Assembly: GCF_041729615.1 (NCBI RefSeq)
Contig: NZ_CP154874.1
Location: 4,013,501-4,077,500, forward strand
Direction of reading: 5' to 3'
Source: Pseudomonas alcaligenes
Lineage (GTDB): Bacteria; Pseudomonadota; Gammaproteobacteria; Pseudomonadales; Pseudomonadaceae
DNA: 64,000 nucleotides
Numbering within the stretch: the stretch's first letter is position 1; each line of letters starts with the position of its first letter. A program made the translations under genes and the position numbers. Under the pieces are notes generated by a model that was given only the letters and a program-made list of their open reading frames with translations, searched no databases and was not told the DNA's origin. Positions 27,673 through 36,678 of this stretch are shown here, in pieces.

Positions 27673-28500
27673 TCAGTCGTAGATGTTCTTTTTCTTCCAG
27701 TCGTCTTCCTCGATGGACTTGAGTCCCTCGGTCAGCTCGCTGGATTCATCGGGGTTGGGCTGTGCCTTCTCCAGTACCACGGCGTTGGCGCGTGCCAGCT
27801 GCTGCTCCAGCTGTTGCAGCTGGGCCTGGTAGCGGGCGGGGTCGGGCTGCTTGCGCAGGTACTGCACGCCACGCTCGAAGGCCAGGCGGGCCTGGCCGGG
27901 ATGGTTTTGCTGCAGGGACTGCTGGCCGAGGTTGCTGAAGAACTCGAAGTGCAGTTGCACCAGCATGTGGCGGATCTCGCCCAGCCAGCGCTTGGCCTCG
28001 TTGGCCGACAGCAGCTTGTCCTGGGTGGCGCGATTGATCTGGCCGTGCAGGTTCTCGAGGAGGAAGCGGATGTCCTTGGCCTTGGCCTCGGTCATGATCT
28101 GTTGCGGCGGGTTGCGCACCGGAATGGCGTCGTTCTTGGCCACCAGCTCGCGCAGCTCGGCGATGCGGTTGCGCAGGTTGGCGTTCTGCTTGTCCAGCGG
28201 TTGCAGGCGCTCGCCGTAATAGAGTTCGAAGCGACTGAGCAGATGCTTGAGGGCGGGGCTCATCAGCTGCCCCGGCATGTTCTCGGAAACATCGCGGCTG
28301 CGGCGTACCCGGTCGTTGAGGTCGGCCCTGAGGCGAGCCTTCTCCAGCTTGCTGTTCTCCACCATGTGATTGATGTAGCCAATGGCGAACAGCACCACTA
28401 TGCCGGCGACTATCAAGGCGGTGATGACGAGTGGGGACACCCTGGAACCTCCCGTACGCTTCTTTTTCCCCGAGTGTAGTGCCTTGGCCGCGCTGCTCAT
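27673..28500 (-). CDS. Membrane-anchored coiled-coil protein, hypothetical
   Basis: A 275-aa protein with a basic N-terminus, one membrane helix (about 24-43, PLVITALIVAGIVVLFAIGY) and a mostly helical, charged remainder with likely coiled coil at about 50-125 and 215-240. No enzymatic motif is seen. It lies immediately upstream of the GST gene and divergent from the tRNA cluster. It looks conserved and intact but I cannot assign a function. Confidence 0.72.
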   Translation of the reverse strand: MSSAAKALHSGKKKRTGGSRVSPLVITALIVAGIVVLFAIGYINHMVENSKLEKARLRADLNDRVRRSRDVSENMPGQLMSPALKHLLSRFELYYGERLQPLDKQNANLRNRIAELRELVAKNDAIPVRNPPQQIMTEAKAKDIRFLLENLHGQINRATQDKLLSANEAKRWLGEIRHMLVQLHFEFFSNLGQQSLQQNHPGQARLAFERGVQYLRKQPDPARYQAQLQQLEQQLARANAVVLEKAQPNPDESSELTEGLKSIEEDDWKKKNIYD

Positions 28501-28558
28501 AGCGCTGTATCAATTTATGATCCGAAGTCTTTGATTTAGAAAAAGTTTTGATTGAGGG

Positions 28559-28587
28559 TTGACGCTCTCCGAAAGGCTCCATAGAAT
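28559..28587 (+). promoter_or_regulatory. Promoter of the tRNA-Glu/tRNA-Gly cluster
   Basis: TTGACG (28559-28564), a 17-nt spacer and TAGAAT (28582-28587) make a strong sigma-70 promoter. It is followed by a GC-rich discriminator GCGCGCC, as is usual for stringently controlled stable-RNA operons. Confidence 0.85.
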
Positions 28588-28660
28588 GCGCGCCACTTTC
28601 AGCGTGTTGGCGAAAGCCGAGCTGCGGAAAGTCGGGAAGCTGTTATAAGCTCCTGGCCAC

Positions 28661-28736
28661 GTCCCCTTCGTCTAGTGGCCTAGGACACCGCCCTTTCACG
28701 GCGGTAACAGGGGTTCGAGTCCCCTAGGGGACGCCA
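28661..28736 (+). tRNA. tRNA-Glu (TTC), copy 1
   Basis: 76 nt with a 7-bp acceptor stem GTCCCCT/AGGGGAC, anticodon TTC in the loop CTTTCAC, the T-arm GGTTCGAGTCC and an encoded CCA end. Confidence 0.97.
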
Positions 28737-28737
28737 T

Positions 28738-28813
<76 letters not shown>

Positions 28814-28824
28814 GTTTCACGAGG

Positions 28825-28847
28825 CGCCGCTCCTGTAGCGGCGTTTT
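28825..28847 (+). terminator. Terminator-like hairpin between tRNA pairs
   Basis: CGCCGCT/AGCGGCG stem with a 5-nt loop and four T. It is likely weak, so some read-through into the second pair is expected. Confidence 0.65.
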
Positions 28848-28917
28848 GATTAGAGTTAGACGGTGGGTGGTAACACCGACCGGCAACACCGGGAAGCTGT
28901 TGTAAGCTCCGGGCCAC

Positions 28918-28993
28918 GTCCCCTTCGTCTAGTGGCCTAGGACACCGCCCTTTCACGGCGGTAACAGGGGTTCGAGTCCCCTAGGGGACGCCA
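28918..28993 (+). tRNA. tRNA-Glu (TTC), copy 2
   Basis: Identical to copy 1 and exactly 257 nt downstream of it. The 5' flank (GGGAAGCTGTTGTAAGCTCC) also repeats the flank of copy 1 with few changes, so the whole unit was duplicated. Confidence 0.97.
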
Positions 28994-28994
28994 T

Positions 28995-29070
<76 letters not shown>

Positions 29071-29080
29071 GTTTCACGAA

Positions 29081-29108
29081 ACGCCGCTCAATCGAGCGGC
29101 GTTTTCGT
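29081..29108 (+). terminator. Terminator of the tRNA cluster
   Basis: Stem ACGCCGCTC/GAGCGGCGT with a 4-nt loop, then TTTCGTTT. Confidence 0.85.
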
Positions 29109-29126
29109 TTGTGCTTCAAGGCCATG

Positions 29127-29153
29127 AAAAAGCCCCGCTGATGCGGGGCTTTT
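29127..29153. terminator. Bidirectional terminator
   Basis: GCCCCGC/GCGGGGC stem with A- and T-tracts on either side. On the minus strand it ends the hypothetical gene whose stop lies at 29159. Confidence 0.85.
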
Positions 29154-29158
29154 CGTTG

Positions 29159-29569
29159 TCAGTGCTTGGCGCTCTCGGCGGGCAGGGCGAGCAGCTGCTT
29201 TTCCTGGTTCCAGTCGAACGGCTCGCCGTTCTCCTCGGCCTCGAAGCGCCGCTCGTCCAGGCGCTGGAACAGCGCGATCTCCTCGTCCGGCATGAAGTGC
29301 AGGCAGTCGCCGCCGAAGAACCACAGCAGGTCGCGCGGCACCAGGTGGGCGATCTGCGGGTAGCGGTGGAATACCTGGCTGATCAGGTCCTGGCCCAGGT
29401 ACAGGCTGCCTTCCGTATCGTTCGGCAGCTGCGCGAGCAGTTCATCGAAGCGTTCGAGGAACAGGGCGTGGGCATCGTCCTCCACCTGCTCGGCTTCACC
29501 CAGGGCGACCAGGATGCCACGCAGGTGGGCGAGCAGGGCGAGGTGGTGGTCGAGGTAGGTCGAGGCCAT
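29159..29569 (-). CDS. Conserved hypothetical protein
   Basis: A 136-aa acidic, probably soluble, helical protein (MASTYLDHHLALLAHLRGIL at the start; WFFGGDCLHFMPDEEI in the middle). The start at 29569 is preferred to the longer frame, whose upstream part looks like low-quality translated promoter. Its terminator at 29127-29153 and typical host codon use support a real gene. I do not recognise a domain with known function. Confidence 0.7.
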   Translation of the reverse strand: MASTYLDHHLALLAHLRGILVALGEAEQVEDDAHALFLERFDELLAQLPNDTEGSLYLGQDLISQVFHRYPQIAHLVPRDLLWFFGGDCLHFMPDEEIALFQRLDERRFEAEENGEPFDWNQEKQLLALPAESAKH

Positions 29570-29780
29570 GGCAAGGGTCCTGAGTCGGGAAAACGGGCGC
29601 GGAGTATAGAGCGAGCGCTGCGCCCTGTCCCGCCGTCCATGCGTGCTGTCGATAGTCATCATCGGCCGTCGTGGCTTTCATCCCGCGCCGATTGCGGGCA
29701 GGCTAGCCTGTAACCAAAGGTTGCAAATGCCGCCTCATGACCTTATCTAAGCCATCCCCTTGCCGAGTAAGCGCACTTAC

Positions 29781-30713
29781 ATGACCTCCGCACTGTCCAT
29801 CCGGCAGCTGACCAAGACCTACGCCAATGGCTTCCAGGCCCTCAAGGGCATCGACCTGGAGGTGGAAGAGGGCGACTTCTTCGCCCTGCTGGGCCCCAAC
29901 GGCGCCGGCAAGTCCACCACCATCGGCATCCTCTCCACCCTGGTGAACAAGAGCGGCGGCACGGTCGAGGTGTTCGGCCATGACCTTGACCGCGATCCTT
30001 CCGGGCTCAAGCGCTGCCTGGGCGTGGTGCCGCAGGAGTTCAACTTCAACCAGTTCGAGAAGTGTTTCGACATCCTCACCACCCAGGCCGGCTACTACGG
30101 CATTCCGCTCAAGCTGGCCAGGGAGCGCGCCGAGCAGTACCTGACCCAGCTCGGCCTGTGGGACAAGCGCAACAACGCCTCGCGCGAGCTGTCCGGCGGC
30201 ATGAAGCGCCGCCTGATGATCGCCCGCGCGCTGATCCACCAGCCGCGCCTGCTGATCCTCGACGAGCCCACCGCCGGCGTCGACATCGAGCTGCGCCGCT
30301 CGATGTGGAGCTTCCTCACCGAGCTGAACCAGCAGGGCATCACCATCATCCTCACCACCCACTACCTGGAGGAGGCCGAGCAGCTCTGCCGCAACATCGG
30401 CATCATCGACCACGGCCGCATCGTCGAGCGCTCCAGCATGAAGGACCTGCTGAAGACGCTGCACGTGGAAACCTTCCTGCTCGACCTCAAGGAGGCGACC
30501 CTGGTCATGCCGCAGCTCACCGGCTACCCGGCGCAGCTGGTCGACGACCACACCCTGGAAGTGCAGGTGGAGAAGAGTCAGGGTATCAACGACCTGTTCC
30601 GCCAGCTGGCGGCGCAGAAGGTCGAGGTGCTGAGCCTGCGCAACAAGAGCAACCGCCTGGAGGAGCTGTTCGTCTCCCTGGTCGAGAAGAACCTGGAAAA
30701 GGTGGCCAAATGA
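29781..30713 (+). CDS. ABC transporter ATP-binding protein (YadG-like)
   Basis: A 310-aa ATPase of the ABC-2 exporter type. It has Walker A GPNGAGKST, signature LSGGMKRR, Walker B LLILDEPTAGVD and the H-loop TTHYLEEAE. The C-terminal 80 residues are the extension common in DrrA/YadG proteins. ATG 29781 is chosen over a TTG at 29760. It overlaps the permease start by 4 nt (ATGA), so the two form one exporter. The substrate is unknown. Confidence 0.93.
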   Translation: MTSALSIRQLTKTYANGFQALKGIDLEVEEGDFFALLGPNGAGKSTTIGILSTLVNKSGGTVEVFGHDLDRDPSGLKRCLGVVPQEFNFNQFEKCFDILTTQAGYYGIPLKLARERAEQYLTQLGLWDKRNNASRELSGGMKRRLMIARALIHQPRLLILDEPTAGVDIELRRSMWSFLTELNQQGITIILTTHYLEEAEQLCRNIGIIDHGRIVERSSMKDLLKTLHVETFLLDLKEATLVMPQLTGYPAQLVDDHTLEVQVEKSQGINDLFRQLAAQKVEVLSLRNKSNRLEELFVSLVEKNLEKVAK

Positions 30714-31489
30714 GCCCGGAACTCGCCTCCAACTGGGTCGCCCTGCAGACCATAGTGCGCCGCGAAGTGCGGCGCTTCATGCGCATCTGGGCGCAGACCC
30801 TGCTGCCGCCGGCCATCACCATGGCCCTGTACTTCGTGATCTTCGGCCGCCTGATCGGCAGCCAGGTCGGCGGGGTGGGGCAGTACTCCTACATGGAGTT
30901 CATCGTGCCCGGCCTGATCATGATGTCGGTGATCACCAACTCCTACAGCAACGTGGTGTCGAGCTTCTTCTCCAGCAAGTTCCAGCGCAACGTCGAGGAG
31001 CTGCTGGTATCGCCGGTATCGCCGCACACCATCCTCATCGGCTACACCATCGGCGGCGCCCTGCGCGGCCTGGCGGTAGCCTTCATCGTCACCCTGCTGT
31101 CGCTGTTCTTCACCCAGCTGCAGGTACACCACCTGGGCGTGACCGTGCTGGTGATCCTGCTCACCGCCATCACCTTCTCCCTGGGTGGCTTCATCAACGC
31201 GGTGTATGCGCGCAACTTCGACGATATCTCGATCATCCCGACTTTCGTGCTGACGCCGCTGACCTACCTGGGCGGGGTGTTCTACTCGATCAGCCTGCTG
31301 CCCGAGTTCTGGCAGACGGTGTCGCTGGCCAACCCCATCCTGCACATGGTCAACGCCTTCCGCTACGGCATCCTTGGTGTGTCCGACATCAACATCGGCA
31401 TCGCCATCGGCATGATGCTGCTGGCCAGCACGGTGCTCTACGTCGTCTGCATTCGCCTGCTGAAGAGCGGCCGCGGTATGCGCCAGTAA
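30710..31489 (+). CDS. ABC-2 type permease (YadH-like)
   Basis: A 259-aa integral membrane protein with about six helices and the ABC-2 membrane signature region (NPILHMVNAFRYGILG near the C-terminus). It is translationally coupled to the ATPase. Together they resemble the E. coli YadGH pair. No periplasmic or outer-membrane partner is encoded next to it. Confidence 0.92.
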   Translation: MSPELASNWVALQTIVRREVRRFMRIWAQTLLPPAITMALYFVIFGRLIGSQVGGVGQYSYMEFIVPGLIMMSVITNSYSNVVSSFFSSKFQRNVEELLVSPVSPHTILIGYTIGGALRGLAVAFIVTLLSLFFTQLQVHHLGVTVLVILLTAITFSLGGFINAVYARNFDDISIIPTFVLTPLTYLGGVFYSISLLPEFWQTVSLANPILHMVNAFRYGILGVSDINIGIAIGMMLLASTVLYVVCIRLLKSGRGMRQ

Positions 31490-31541
31490 GCATCGCGTAA
31501 CATTTTCGGCGGTCGGCAAGCCCGGTCGGCATCGTTAGACT

Positions 31542-31566
31542 CGACCTCTTGGACAACAAGAGGTCG
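31542..31566 (+). promoter_or_regulatory. Perfect inverted repeat over the RND operon ribosome-binding site
   Basis: CGACCTCTTG (31542-31551) and CAAGAGGTCG (31557-31566) form a perfect 10-bp inverted repeat with loop GACAA. The right arm contains the AAGAGG Shine-Dalgarno of the adaptor gene (ATG 31571). It could be an RNA hairpin hiding the ribosome-binding site, or a dimeric repressor operator. Confidence 0.6.
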
Positions 31567-31570
31567 CTCG

Positions 31571-32599
31571 ATGACTACCCGCCGCCGTCACGCCCTGTTC
31601 ATCGCTTCCCTGCTCGCCATCGCCGCGCCTGCGGCCCTGGCTGAGCGACCTCCACTGGTGGAAGTGGTGCAGCCCGAGCGGGCGCTGGTGCGTGACGAGC
31701 TGGTGACTTTCGGCTCGCTGCGTTCGGACGAGTCGACCATGATCCGCCCGGAAGTCGACGGCCGCGTCGCCAGCCTGCAGTTCCGCGAGGGCCAGGCGGT
31801 CAAGGCCGGCGATCTGCTGGTCAGCCTGGATGACGCCATCGCCCGCGCCGAGCTGGCCCAGGCCCGCGCCAACCTGGACCTGGCCGAGAAGAGCTTCGAG
31901 CGCACGCAGATGCTGTTCAAGCGCGGCGCCAGCAATGCGCAGACCCTTGACGAGGCGCAGTCGCAGCTGCAGGCGGCGCGCGCCAGCCTGGCCCTGGCCC
32001 AGGCGCGCCTGGACAAGACGCAGATCCGCGCGCCCTATGACGGCGTGCTCGGCCTGCGCCTGGTCAGCGCCGGCGACTACCTCAGCGCCGGCGACAATAT
32101 CGTCAACCTGGAAGTGCTCGACCCGCTCAAGGTCGACTTCCGCATCCCGCAGAAGGCGGTCAGCCAGGTGCGCCTGGGCCAGGCCATCGAGCTGAGCCTG
32201 GACGCCTATCCCGGCGAGCGCTTCCGTGGCGAGATCATCGCCCTCAACCCGCGTCTGGACGAAGTCGGCCGCAGCCAGGCGCTGCGCGCGCAGGTGGCCA
32301 ATGCCGACCAGCGCCTCAAGCCCGGGCAGTTCGTCAAGGTCTCGGTGATCCTCGCCGAGCGCCCGCAGGCCCTGCTGATTCCGGAAGAGGCGGTGATGCC
32401 GCTGGGCCAGCTGCTGTTCGTCAACCTGGTGGTGGACGGCAAGGTCGAGCGCCGGCAGATCCGCCTGGGCCAGCGCCAGCGCGGCAAGGCCGAGGTGGTC
32501 GAGGGCCTGGACGGCAGCGAGACGCTGATCAGCGCCGGCTGGCAGAAGGTCGCGCCGGGCCGCGAGGTGCGCAGCACGCCGCGGGGTGAGGTGCAATGA
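31571..32599 (+). CDS. RND efflux periplasmic adaptor (membrane fusion protein)
   Basis: A 342-aa adaptor with a cleavable signal peptide ending PAALAE, a lipoyl half-motif (PEVDGRVASLQFREGQAVKAGDLLVSLDD), an alpha-helical hairpin (about 90-150), the second lipoyl half with RAPYDGVLGLRLVSAGDYLS, and beta-barrel and membrane-proximal domains. There is no lipobox. It overlaps the pump gene by 4 nt. No outer-membrane channel gene is adjacent, so the pump must borrow one such as an OprM-type protein. Confidence 0.92.
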   Translation: MTTRRRHALFIASLLAIAAPAALAERPPLVEVVQPERALVRDELVTFGSLRSDESTMIRPEVDGRVASLQFREGQAVKAGDLLVSLDDAIARAELAQARANLDLAEKSFERTQMLFKRGASNAQTLDEAQSQLQAARASLALAQARLDKTQIRAPYDGVLGLRLVSAGDYLSAGDNIVNLEVLDPLKVDFRIPQKAVSQVRLGQAIELSLDAYPGERFRGEIIALNPRLDEVGRSQALRAQVANADQRLKPGQFVKVSVILAERPQALLIPEEAVMPLGQLLFVNLVVDGKVERRQIRLGQRQRGKAEVVEGLDGSETLISAGWQKVAPGREVRSTPRGEVQ

Positions 32600-35500
32600 G
32601 CCTGTCCGATGTCTGCATCCGCCGGCCGGTGTTCGCCACCGTGCTGTCGCTGATCATCGTGCTGCTCGGCCTGCTGGCCTACCAGCGCCTGGCGGTGCGC
32701 GAATACCCCAACATCGACGTGCCGATCGTCACGGTCAACGTCATGTACCCCGGCGCCAGCCCGGAGATCATGGAATCGCAGGTCGCCCAGCCGGTCGAGG
32801 ACGTGCTCTCGGGCATCGAGGGCCTGGACTTCGTCAGCTCCATCAGCCGCTCGGAGAACACCCAGATCACCGCGCAGTTCCGCCTCGGCACCGACTCCGA
32901 CGAGGCGGCCAACGACGTGCGCGACCGCCTGGGTCGGGTGCGCAGCCTGCTGCCGGACGAGATCGACGAGCCCATGGTGCAGAAGGTCGAGGCCGACGCC
33001 CAGCCGGTGATCTGGCTGGCCTTCTACAGCGAGCGCTTCTCCGCCATGGAGATCACCGACGTGATCGAGCGGGTGGTGCAGGATCGCCTGCAGACCATTC
33101 CCGGCGTGTCCGAAGTGCTGATTCGCGGGGCGCGCACCTATGCCATGCGCATCTGGCTCGATCCGGAGAAGCTGGCCGCGCATGACCTCACGGTGCAGGA
33201 CGTGGAGGACGCCCTGCGCCGGCAGAACGTGGAGATTCCCGCCGGGCGCATCGAGTCGGTGCAGCGCGAGTTTTCCGTGCTGGCCGAGACCGACCTGCAG
33301 ACCCCCGAGGAATTCAACCAGCTGATCCTCGACGACTCGCGCGGCTACCTGCTGCGCCTGGCCGACGTCGGCCACGCCGAGATCGGCGCCGCCGACGAGC
33401 GCACCCTGGCGCGCTTCAACGGCCGCTCGGCGGTGGCCGTGGGGATGATCAAGCAGGCCACGGCTAACCCGCTGGACATCTCCGATGGCCTGGAGCAGGC
33501 GCTGCCGAGCATCCGCAAGCTGCTGCCCGAGGGCATGCAGATGCAGGTGTCGAACGACAACTCGCAGTTCATCCGCGAGTCGATCGATAACGTCTACACC
33601 ACCATCTGGGAAGCGGTGCTGCTGGTCATCCTGATCATCTTCCTGTTCCTCCGCTCGCTGCGAGCCACCCTGATCCCGCTGGTGACCATCCCGGTGTCGC
33701 TGATCGGCGCCTGCGCGCTGATGGCGCTGATGGGCTTCTCCATCAACACCCTGACCCTGCTGGCCATGGTGCTGGCCATCGGCCTGGTGGTGGACGACGC
33801 CATCGTCGTGCTGGAGAACATCCACCGGCACATCGAGCAGGGCATGCGCCCACTGCAGGCGGCCTTTGTCGGCAGCCGCGAGATCGCCTTCCCGGTGATC
33901 GCCATGACCCTAACCCTGGCCGCGGTGTACGCGCCGATCGGCTTCATGCAGGGCACGACGGGAAAGCTCTTTACCGAATTCGCCTGGACCCTGGCCGGCG
34001 CCGTGCTGGTGTCCGGCTTCGTCGCCCTGACCCTGTCGCCGATGATGTGCGCCTACCTGCTCAAGGCGCACTCGCCGCAGCAGCACCACAGCCGCCTGTA
34101 CAACCTCATTGAGCACGGCCTGGAGCGGCTGAACCAGGGCTATGGGCACCTGCTGCAGCGGGTACTGCGCGCCTGGTGGCTGGTGCTGGTGGTGCTGGCG
34201 GCGATGCTCGCCCTGTGCGCCTGGCTGTTCCTCGGCCTGCGCAGCGAACTGGCGCCGACCGAGGACACCGGCACCATCGTCGGCTCGATCAACGGGCCGG
34301 ACGGCGCCACCCTCGGCTACACCAGCCGCTACGCCAAGCAGCTGGAGGAGGCCTATGCCGCCATCCCCGAGACCAACCGCTACATGGTCATCGTCGGCTT
34401 CCCCACGGTGGCCCAGGGCCTGTCGTTCATGAAGCTGGAGGACTGGGACGAGCGTGAGCGCAGCCAGTTCGAGATCCGCGACGAGCTGCTGCCCAAGCTG
34501 CAGGACATCCCTGGTGTGCGCGCCTTCCCGATCAACCGGCCGCCGCTGGGGCAGAGCGCGCGCAACCAGCCGGTCAACTTCGTGATCCGCTCCTCGCTGG
34601 AATACGCCGAGCTGCAGCCCTACGTCGAACAGCTGCTGGCCGAGGTGCGCGACTACCCGGGGCTGGAGAGCCTGGACAGCGACCTCAAGCTCAACACACC
34701 GCAGCTCAAGGTCACGGTCAACCGTGAGCAGGCGGTAGCCGTGGGTACCGACGTGGCCACCATCGGCCGCAGCCTGGAGAGCCTGTTCGGCAGCCGCCAG
34801 GTGACCCGCTTCAAGCAGAACGGCGAGCAGTACGACGTGCTGGTGCAGCTGCAGGACGTCGACCGCAGCAACCCCGACGACCTCAACCGCGTCTACGTGC
34901 GCGGCCGCGACGGCAGCATGGTGCAGCTGTCCAACCTGATCGAGGTGCGCGAGACGGTGGCGCCGCGCGAGCTCAACCACTTCAACCAGCTGCGCGCGGT
35001 GACGGTCACCGCCAACGTCGGCTCCGGCTACACCCTGGGTCAGGCGCTGGATCACCTGGAGGAACGGGCGCGGGCGATCTTCCCTCCCGACACCCAGTTC
35101 GACTACACCGGCACCTCGCGCGACTTCAAGGAGTCAGAGAGCGGGGTGGCGCTGATCTTCGTGCTGGCCCTGGTGTTCATCTTCCTGGTGCTGGCGGCGC
35201 AGTTCGAGAGCTTCCTCGACCCGCTGATCATCCTGTTCAGCGTGCCGCTGTCGATGGCCGGCGCGCTGCTGGCGCTGACCCTGTTCGGCGGCACCCTGAA
35301 CATCTACTCGCAAGTCGGCCTGGTGACCCTGATCGGGCTGATCACCAAGCACGGCATTCTCATCGTCGAGTTCGCCAACTACCTGCTGCGCGAGGGCCGC
35401 GAGCTGGGCGAAGCGGTGCTGGAGGCGGCGCTGCAGCGCCTGCGGCCGATCCTGATGACCACCGGCGCCATGGTTCTCGGCGCGGTGCCGCTGGCCATCG

Positions 35501-35664
35501 CCAGCGGCGCCGGCGCCGAGAGCCGCCAGCAGATCGGCATGGTCATCGTCGGTGGCCTGCTGGTGGGCACCTTCTTCACCCTGTTCGTGGTGCCGACCCT
35601 GTACATGCTGCTGCGCCGCTGGCGGCCGATCGCCGTGCACCAGGACGAACCGCAGACTGCCTGA
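32596..35664 (+). CDS. RND-family multidrug efflux permease (HAE1 type)
   Basis: A 1022-aa inner-membrane proton-driven pump. It begins VCIRRPVFATVLSLIIVLLG, has TM4 with the proton-relay acidic pair in GLVVDDAIVVLENIHRHIE, and ends in the duplicated second half with TLIGLITKHGILIVEFANYL. Length and layout (12 TM helices, two large periplasmic loops) are normal. The substrate cannot be told by reading; it is nearer to the AcrB-like hydrophobe group than to heavy-metal pumps. Confidence 0.94.
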   Translation: MSLSDVCIRRPVFATVLSLIIVLLGLLAYQRLAVREYPNIDVPIVTVNVMYPGASPEIMESQVAQPVEDVLSGIEGLDFVSSISRSENTQITAQFRLGTDSDEAANDVRDRLGRVRSLLPDEIDEPMVQKVEADAQPVIWLAFYSERFSAMEITDVIERVVQDRLQTIPGVSEVLIRGARTYAMRIWLDPEKLAAHDLTVQDVEDALRRQNVEIPAGRIESVQREFSVLAETDLQTPEEFNQLILDDSRGYLLRLADVGHAEIGAADERTLARFNGRSAVAVGMIKQATANPLDISDGLEQALPSIRKLLPEGMQMQVSNDNSQFIRESIDNVYTTIWEAVLLVILIIFLFLRSLRATLIPLVTIPVSLIGACALMALMGFSINTLTLLAMVLAIGLVVDDAIVVLENIHRHIEQGMRPLQAAFVGSREIAFPVIAMTLTLAAVYAPIGFMQGTTGKLFTEFAWTLAGAVLVSGFVALTLSPMMCAYLLKAHSPQQHHSRLYNLIEHGLERLNQGYGHLLQRVLRAWWLVLVVLAAMLALCAWLFLGLRSELAPTEDTGTIVGSINGPDGATLGYTSRYAKQLEEAYAAIPETNRYMVIVGFPTVAQGLSFMKLEDWDERERSQFEIRDELLPKLQDIPGVRAFPINRPPLGQSARNQPVNFVIRSSLEYAELQPYVEQLLAEVRDYPGLESLDSDLKLNTPQLKVTVNREQAVAVGTDVATIGRSLESLFGSRQVTRFKQNGEQYDVLVQLQDVDRSNPDDLNRVYVRGRDGSMVQLSNLIEVRETVAPRELNHFNQLRAVTVTANVGSGYTLGQALDHLEERARAIFPPDTQFDYTGTSRDFKESESGVALIFVLALVFIFLVLAAQFESFLDPLIILFSVPLSMAGALLALTLFGGTLNIYSQVGLVTLIGLITKHGILIVEFANYLLREGRELGEAVLEAALQRLRPILMTTGAMVLGAVPLAIASGAGAESRQQIGMVIVGGLLVGTFFTLFVVPTLYMLLRRWRPIAVHQDEPQTA

Positions 35665-35749
35665 TTCGCGCCGCTGGTCAGTGCCGGTTGGCGTGACGGG
35701 GCCTGGCGACTATGCCTTATCCAGGCATCGTTCGCAGGGAGGCCCCGTC

Positions 35750-36664
35750 ATGAAGCCGCTTCTGTTGGTTCTGTTCATCGCTCTGTCGCTCTCCGGTTGC
35801 ACTCTTAATCGCGCGGGGCTGGCCGCCATGCCCGGTGGCGAATTCACCGCCACGCCGGCCCTGGCCTGCCCGGGCGATACCGTGACCATCGCCTGGGACA
35901 CCCAGCGTCCGCGCCAGTCGAGCTTCTGTCGCTTCCCCAACGGTAACCTGCCCGAGTTGCAGAGCTGCAGCTCCAGCCTGGACTGCACGGTCGGCGGCAG
36001 CATCTGCCTGGACGGCTACTGCAACCTGTGTTCGGCCATCGCCGACGAGCAGGAGCGCCGCAGCGAATGCGCAGCACCGAGCAATCGCGGTTGCCAGCCC
36101 GACTTCAATGCCCGTATCCGTATCACCCCGGAGCCGACTCCGCCGCTGGCGGCGGCCGAAGACATTGTCGAGCATCGCGGCGAGCGGACCTTCGTGGTGC
36201 AGGAAACCACCGATATCGCCTTTCTCAGCGAAGTGGCGGATCCCGAGGGCAATCGCGCCGGGCACCCGGACTGGCTGGGGCGCATCGACCTGAACGCGCG
36301 GGTCGAGGTGGTCGATCCCGAGCTGGTACGCACGGCGGCCAATGCCTACGAGTGCCGGGGGCGTGCCAGCTGGCCGGGCACCCGCCTGGAGACGCTGTTC
36401 CCCGGCGCCTCGCCGCGCTTGCGGGTGCTGACGGTGCGCAACCCCAATCCTTTTGTCGTGGTCGGCAGTATCGATGGCACGCCCCTGCGCCTGGCCCCGA
36501 GAGAGGTGCGCGAGCTCGGCCTGCTGCCGCAAGGCGAGCTGCAGGCCCAGCCGGATGCGGACTTTCTGCGCACCTTGCCGCCCGTGCAGTGCAGCGCCAT
36601 TTTCAGCAGTGGCAGTTACCCCAGCGCACCGCTGGAGCTGACCCTGGGTTGCACACCGCCCTAG
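35750..36664 (+). CDS. Cysteine-rich lipoprotein of unknown function
   Basis: A 304-aa lipoprotein (signal peptide and lipobox LSGC, Cys17) with a Cys-rich N-terminal third: ten cysteines within about residues 42-120, including CSSSLDCTVGGSICLDGYCNLC. This suggests disulphide knots in the periplasm or at the cell surface. The remainder (about 130-304) looks like beta-rich sequence. AGGGAGG precedes the ATG. It lies 86 nt after the RND pump but has no evident tie to it. I do not recognise the family. Confidence 0.68.
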   Translation: MKPLLLVLFIALSLSGCTLNRAGLAAMPGGEFTATPALACPGDTVTIAWDTQRPRQSSFCRFPNGNLPELQSCSSSLDCTVGGSICLDGYCNLCSAIADEQERRSECAAPSNRGCQPDFNARIRITPEPTPPLAAAEDIVEHRGERTFVVQETTDIAFLSEVADPEGNRAGHPDWLGRIDLNARVEVVDPELVRTAANAYECRGRASWPGTRLETLFPGASPRLRVLTVRNPNPFVVVGSIDGTPLRLAPREVRELGLLPQGELQAQPDADFLRTLPPVQCSAIFSSGSYPSAPLELTLGCTPP

Positions 36665-36678
36665 TCTGCGGCGCTGGC

